Position numbers and translations under genes: made by a program. DNA of 64,000 bases from the NCBI RefSeq assembly GCF_002844275.1, contig NZ_NXGX01000011.1, forward strand, positions 25,848 to 89,847. The letters run 5' to 3'. The DNA is from Thalassospira lohafexi (GTDB lineage Bacteria; Pseudomonadota; Alphaproteobacteria; Rhodospirillales; Thalassospiraceae). Positions 61,762 to 64,000 of this stretch are shown here, in pieces. Below the pieces are notes generated by a model. That model saw only the letters and a list, made by a program, of their open reading frames with translations, did no database searches and was not told the DNA's origin. The first letter of the stretch is position 1; each line of letters begins with the position of its first letter.

Positions 61762-61828
61762 CATTGCTGCCTGAGGCACATGGTCGTTCCCCCAGAACGC
61801 CATGTGCCTCGTATTTTCCCCACTGATG

Positions 61829-63043
61829 ATGACAGGGAAATTTGCTGTGCCCAGACTGAATCCATCACGACGCATGATCGCGACCATAGCCTTTGCCGCC
61901 GGTATGACTCTTGGTGGTCTTGTCGGCTGGAACCCGCCCGTGGCTGCAACCGAAGTGACCGTCTCTGGATCCGAAAAAGTCATATTCGATAGTGACGTTT
62001 CAGGGTGTGACAACCATCATTTACCAGACTCCCCCGCCCGGGCCTTTCGCAATGCCCAAGGCAAGATGGTGATGTTTGCCCCGAATTTTCAAAATCGGGC
62101 ATTTGTTGGCTATGGGTTTAATAGTCTCAAGCCTGATTGTGATAGCCGTTTTATGGCCGCAGGCAAGGCATCCCCGGACCTGCTTGATGACCGGACATGG
62201 TTGCAGGCGATTTATACAAACGATGGGCAGAACGTATATGCCCTTGGCAGTGCCAGCTTCATGCCCTATCGCCATGATATGCCGTGCAAAGACCGCACCA
62301 AGCGGACCGATTGCTGGATCAATGGATTGGTGACGTTAAAATCCACGAATGGTGGAAAGACGTTTGATTATCTGGGCAGTCCGCCGCATCACGCACCGTT
62401 TCCGCCGCCAAAACCCTACCGGGATGATCGCAAACGCGCGCCAAGTTATGTGACGGTGACCAATATCATTTCATGGCAGAACTATCTTTACGCCATTGTC
62501 TGGCGCCGCGCGGATAACTGGGAAGAGTCGCGCAACTGTCTGGTGCGCGCACCTGCCAATGACCCATCACGGTGGGATGTCTGGAATGGAACGGAATTTG
62601 AAGAAGCCGCCTCATTGACCGACGCAGGATGGTCGGTGCGGCAAACTGAATGTGCACGCGTTGGACCGGTTGGCGTGTCGTCGATCCGTGGGCTGGTGCG
62701 AGATGAAGCCAGCAATACATTTATTACCGTATATCTGCACCGTATCCGTAAAAAGGATCAGCCTGATGTCTCGGGATTTTTCTATTCCACTTCAAGTGAT
62801 CTGAAAAACTGGTCCGCACCGAAACTTCTATATGCCCAACCATTGCGTCGTGATGCTGATGAAGGCGAACCGTTTGTGGCCTATCCGTCGATCATTGATG
62901 ACGACAGCATGGACCGTTTGTATGGCACCGTTGATGACCAAGCCAGTCTGGTTTTTGTCCGTTTAATGCCAAAACCCTACAAGGATCGCTGGCGGGTTTC
63001 GCGCCAACTTGTCCGCGTGCCGATCACGATCAAGGAGGACTAG
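61829..63043 (+). CDS. secreted beta-propeller-like protein
   Basis: The 404-residue product has a signal peptide with an RR-containing start (PSRRMIATIAFAAGMTLGGLV) and cleavage near PVAAT. The rest is beta-rich with blades of the type LVTLKSTNGGKTFDYLGSP and SSDLKNWSAPKLLY, like sialidase or five-bladed glycosidase propellers. Six or more Cys may form disulfides. No catalytic triad can be assigned, so glycan binding is as likely as hydrolysis. Starts at 61802, 61826 and 61829 are possible; none has a good ribosome site. Confidence 0.6.
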   Translation: MTGKFAVPRLNPSRRMIATIAFAAGMTLGGLVGWNPPVAATEVTVSGSEKVIFDSDVSGCDNHHLPDSPARAFRNAQGKMVMFAPNFQNRAFVGYGFNSLKPDCDSRFMAAGKASPDLLDDRTWLQAIYTNDGQNVYALGSASFMPYRHDMPCKDRTKRTDCWINGLVTLKSTNGGKTFDYLGSPPHHAPFPPPKPYRDDRKRAPSYVTVTNIISWQNYLYAIVWRRADNWEESRNCLVRAPANDPSRWDVWNGTEFEEAASLTDAGWSVRQTECARVGPVGVSSIRGLVRDEASNTFITVYLHRIRKKDQPDVSGFFYSTSSDLKNWSAPKLLYAQPLRRDADEGEPFVAYPSIIDDDSMDRLYGTVDDQASLVFVRLMPKPYKDRWRVSRQLVRVPITIKED

Positions 63044-63046
63044 CCA

Positions 63047-63661
63047 ATGCCAACCGAATTTGACACGTTTGAAATTCAAGGCCCGGTTTTGTTTGTGTCC
63101 AACAGACATCGTGACCCACGCGGTATTTTTGCCGAAACCTTTCGGGCCGACGAATTCCGGGATGCAATCGGGGATGTCGATCTGGTTCAGGAAAACCAGT
63201 CGATCAGTCATCCGATCAATACGGTGCGCGGTTTGCATTATCAGGCCGAACCCCACGCGCAAGGCAAACTGATGCGGGTTGTTCAGGGAGCTGTTCTTGA
63301 TGTCGCCGTTGATATCCGCCCGCATTCACCGACTTTTGGACGCCATATCAAAATCGAATTGAGTGCCGAAAACTGGTATCAGCTGTGGATTCCTCCGGGA
63401 TTTGCGCATGGCTTTAAAACGTTACGGCCCGATACCCACGTTATCTACAAGGTATCTGACTATTATAGTCCCAGCCATGATCACGGGGTGGCATGGAATG
63501 ACCCCGACCTTGGAATTGACTGGGAACTCTATGGCCAGCAGGCCGTGCTTTCAGACAAAGATCGGCAACAACCACGGTTCTGTGAGGTTACCCCACTGTT
63601 TGCGGGTGGCGCGATACCGGCGGATGTCTCACGGCAACACGGACAATTTGCCGCGCGCTAA
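63047..63661 (+). CDS. rfbC: dTDP-4-dehydrorhamnose 3,5-epimerase family protein
   Basis: The 204-residue RmlC-type cupin converts dTDP-4-keto-6-deoxyglucose to the L-sugar precursor in dTDP-rhamnose synthesis. Visible motifs are RDPRGIFAETFRADEF, QENQSISHPINTVRGLHYQ with the catalytic His, VVQGAVLDVAVDIR, IPPGFAHGFKTL and TDHVIYKVSDYY-like segments with the catalytic Tyr. No rfbA, rfbB or rfbD is in the window; they may lie to the right or elsewhere. It follows the propeller gene by three bases. Confidence 0.88.
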   Translation: MPTEFDTFEIQGPVLFVSNRHRDPRGIFAETFRADEFRDAIGDVDLVQENQSISHPINTVRGLHYQAEPHAQGKLMRVVQGAVLDVAVDIRPHSPTFGRHIKIELSAENWYQLWIPPGFAHGFKTLRPDTHVIYKVSDYYSPSHDHGVAWNDPDLGIDWELYGQQAVLSDKDRQQPRFCEVTPLFAGGAIPADVSRQHGQFAAR

Positions 63662-64000
63662 CGCATGCGGAATGAAGGTCGATTTTGGTGCTCAGGCAGT
63701 GTGGGCTCAGCTCACCTTAAGGTGGACGGTTTTAAATTTGTCGGCTTTCTGGTCGTATTGTGTGAAGGGCAAATAGCTGCCCTGAGCCTGCTTTGGTTTG
63801 ATCTTGATGTCTTCGGGGGCGAATCAAGTTTCACGGAAACTGGTACTTAGTAGAATCCCATTTGTGTTTCTGTGTGGGGGGAAATCTAAAAGGACGCAAA
63901 AACGGCTAATAAACTAGGTGAAATTTGGTTGTATTTGGCGAATGAACATTGGAAATCCAGGCGTTTGAGCCTCTTTTACGGTTTTCTGACATTTTTTGCC
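63662..64000. other. right-end stretch without a gene
   Basis: I see no convincing gene, RNA or repeat in these 339 bases. A 61-codon frame at 63665-63850 has no ribosome site and no family resemblance. The last 100 bases are A/T-rich and could hold a promoter for a gene beyond the window. Confidence 0.4.

Noticed and set aside
63665..63850. A 61-residue gene at the right end
   Set aside because: It has no ribosome site and no recognisable motif, and its composition is unlike its neighbours.

Overview
The window looks like alphaproteobacterial DNA of moderate GC, most like marine Rhodospirillales such as Thalassospira. That is inferred from gene content and protein style; no rRNA, tRNA or housekeeping marker is present to prove it. 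Three blocks can be told apart: a metal-resistance island (1-10.8 kb), a conjugative element (about 10.8-42.9 kb) and a surface-glycan/type I secretion locus (43-63.7 kb). No replication gene is visible, so the window cannot say whether the conjugative block is an integrated element (ICE) or part of a plasmid.

Metal island. It opens with a small membrane protein, a Met-rich periplasmic peptide, an SCO1/SenC copper chaperone and a PCu(A)C chaperone. A second SCO gene (1817-2026 plus 5407-5844) is split by a 3372-bp ISL3-family element resembling ISPpu12. The element has 24-bp inverted repeats and a perfect 8-bp target duplication. It carries a transposase, lspA, a cation-diffusion facilitator and a Cd/Pb-type MerR regulator. 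Next come a CcdA-like protein and a mercury operon: merR, then divergent merT, merP, merF and merA from a promoter with a 19-bp spacer, ending with a CcdA-like membrane protein that has an odd tail.

Conjugative element. The left part has uncharacterised small genes, a large serine recombinase, a broken and an intact BRO-N gene, a ribbon-helix-helix protein and an AbiEii-type nucleotidyltransferase with an unrecognised partner. Between the BRO genes lies a candidate IncP-like oriT (palindrome, nic core and phased 10-bp repeats). From 42.7 kb down to 18.1 kb an almost continuous minus-strand run encodes TraK, a membrane protein, an XRE regulator, TraL, TraM, VirB2-B6, two small membrane proteins, a VirB7-like lipoprotein, VirB8-B10, a large Cys-rich secreted protein, VirB11, VirD4, a small protein, an ArdC-DUF5710-Toprim protein, TraJ and a TraI-type relaxase. 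The relaxase has three degenerate Toprim-like modules. One plus-strand secreted-protein gene sits inside the run between virB5 and virB6.

Surface locus. A GT4 and a MarR-type regulator face a type I secretion operon (ABC transporter and HlyD adaptor). This is followed by a protein made almost wholly of RTX repeats and then by GT2, methyltransferase and GT4 genes, a coiled-coil membrane protein, a degenerate GT2-like protein, another GT4, two polysaccharide pyruvyl transferase paralogues around galE, a secreted beta-propeller-like protein and an RfbC-type epimerase. The layout suggests assembly and export of a glycan-rich surface layer, possibly including the RTX protein; that link is inference.
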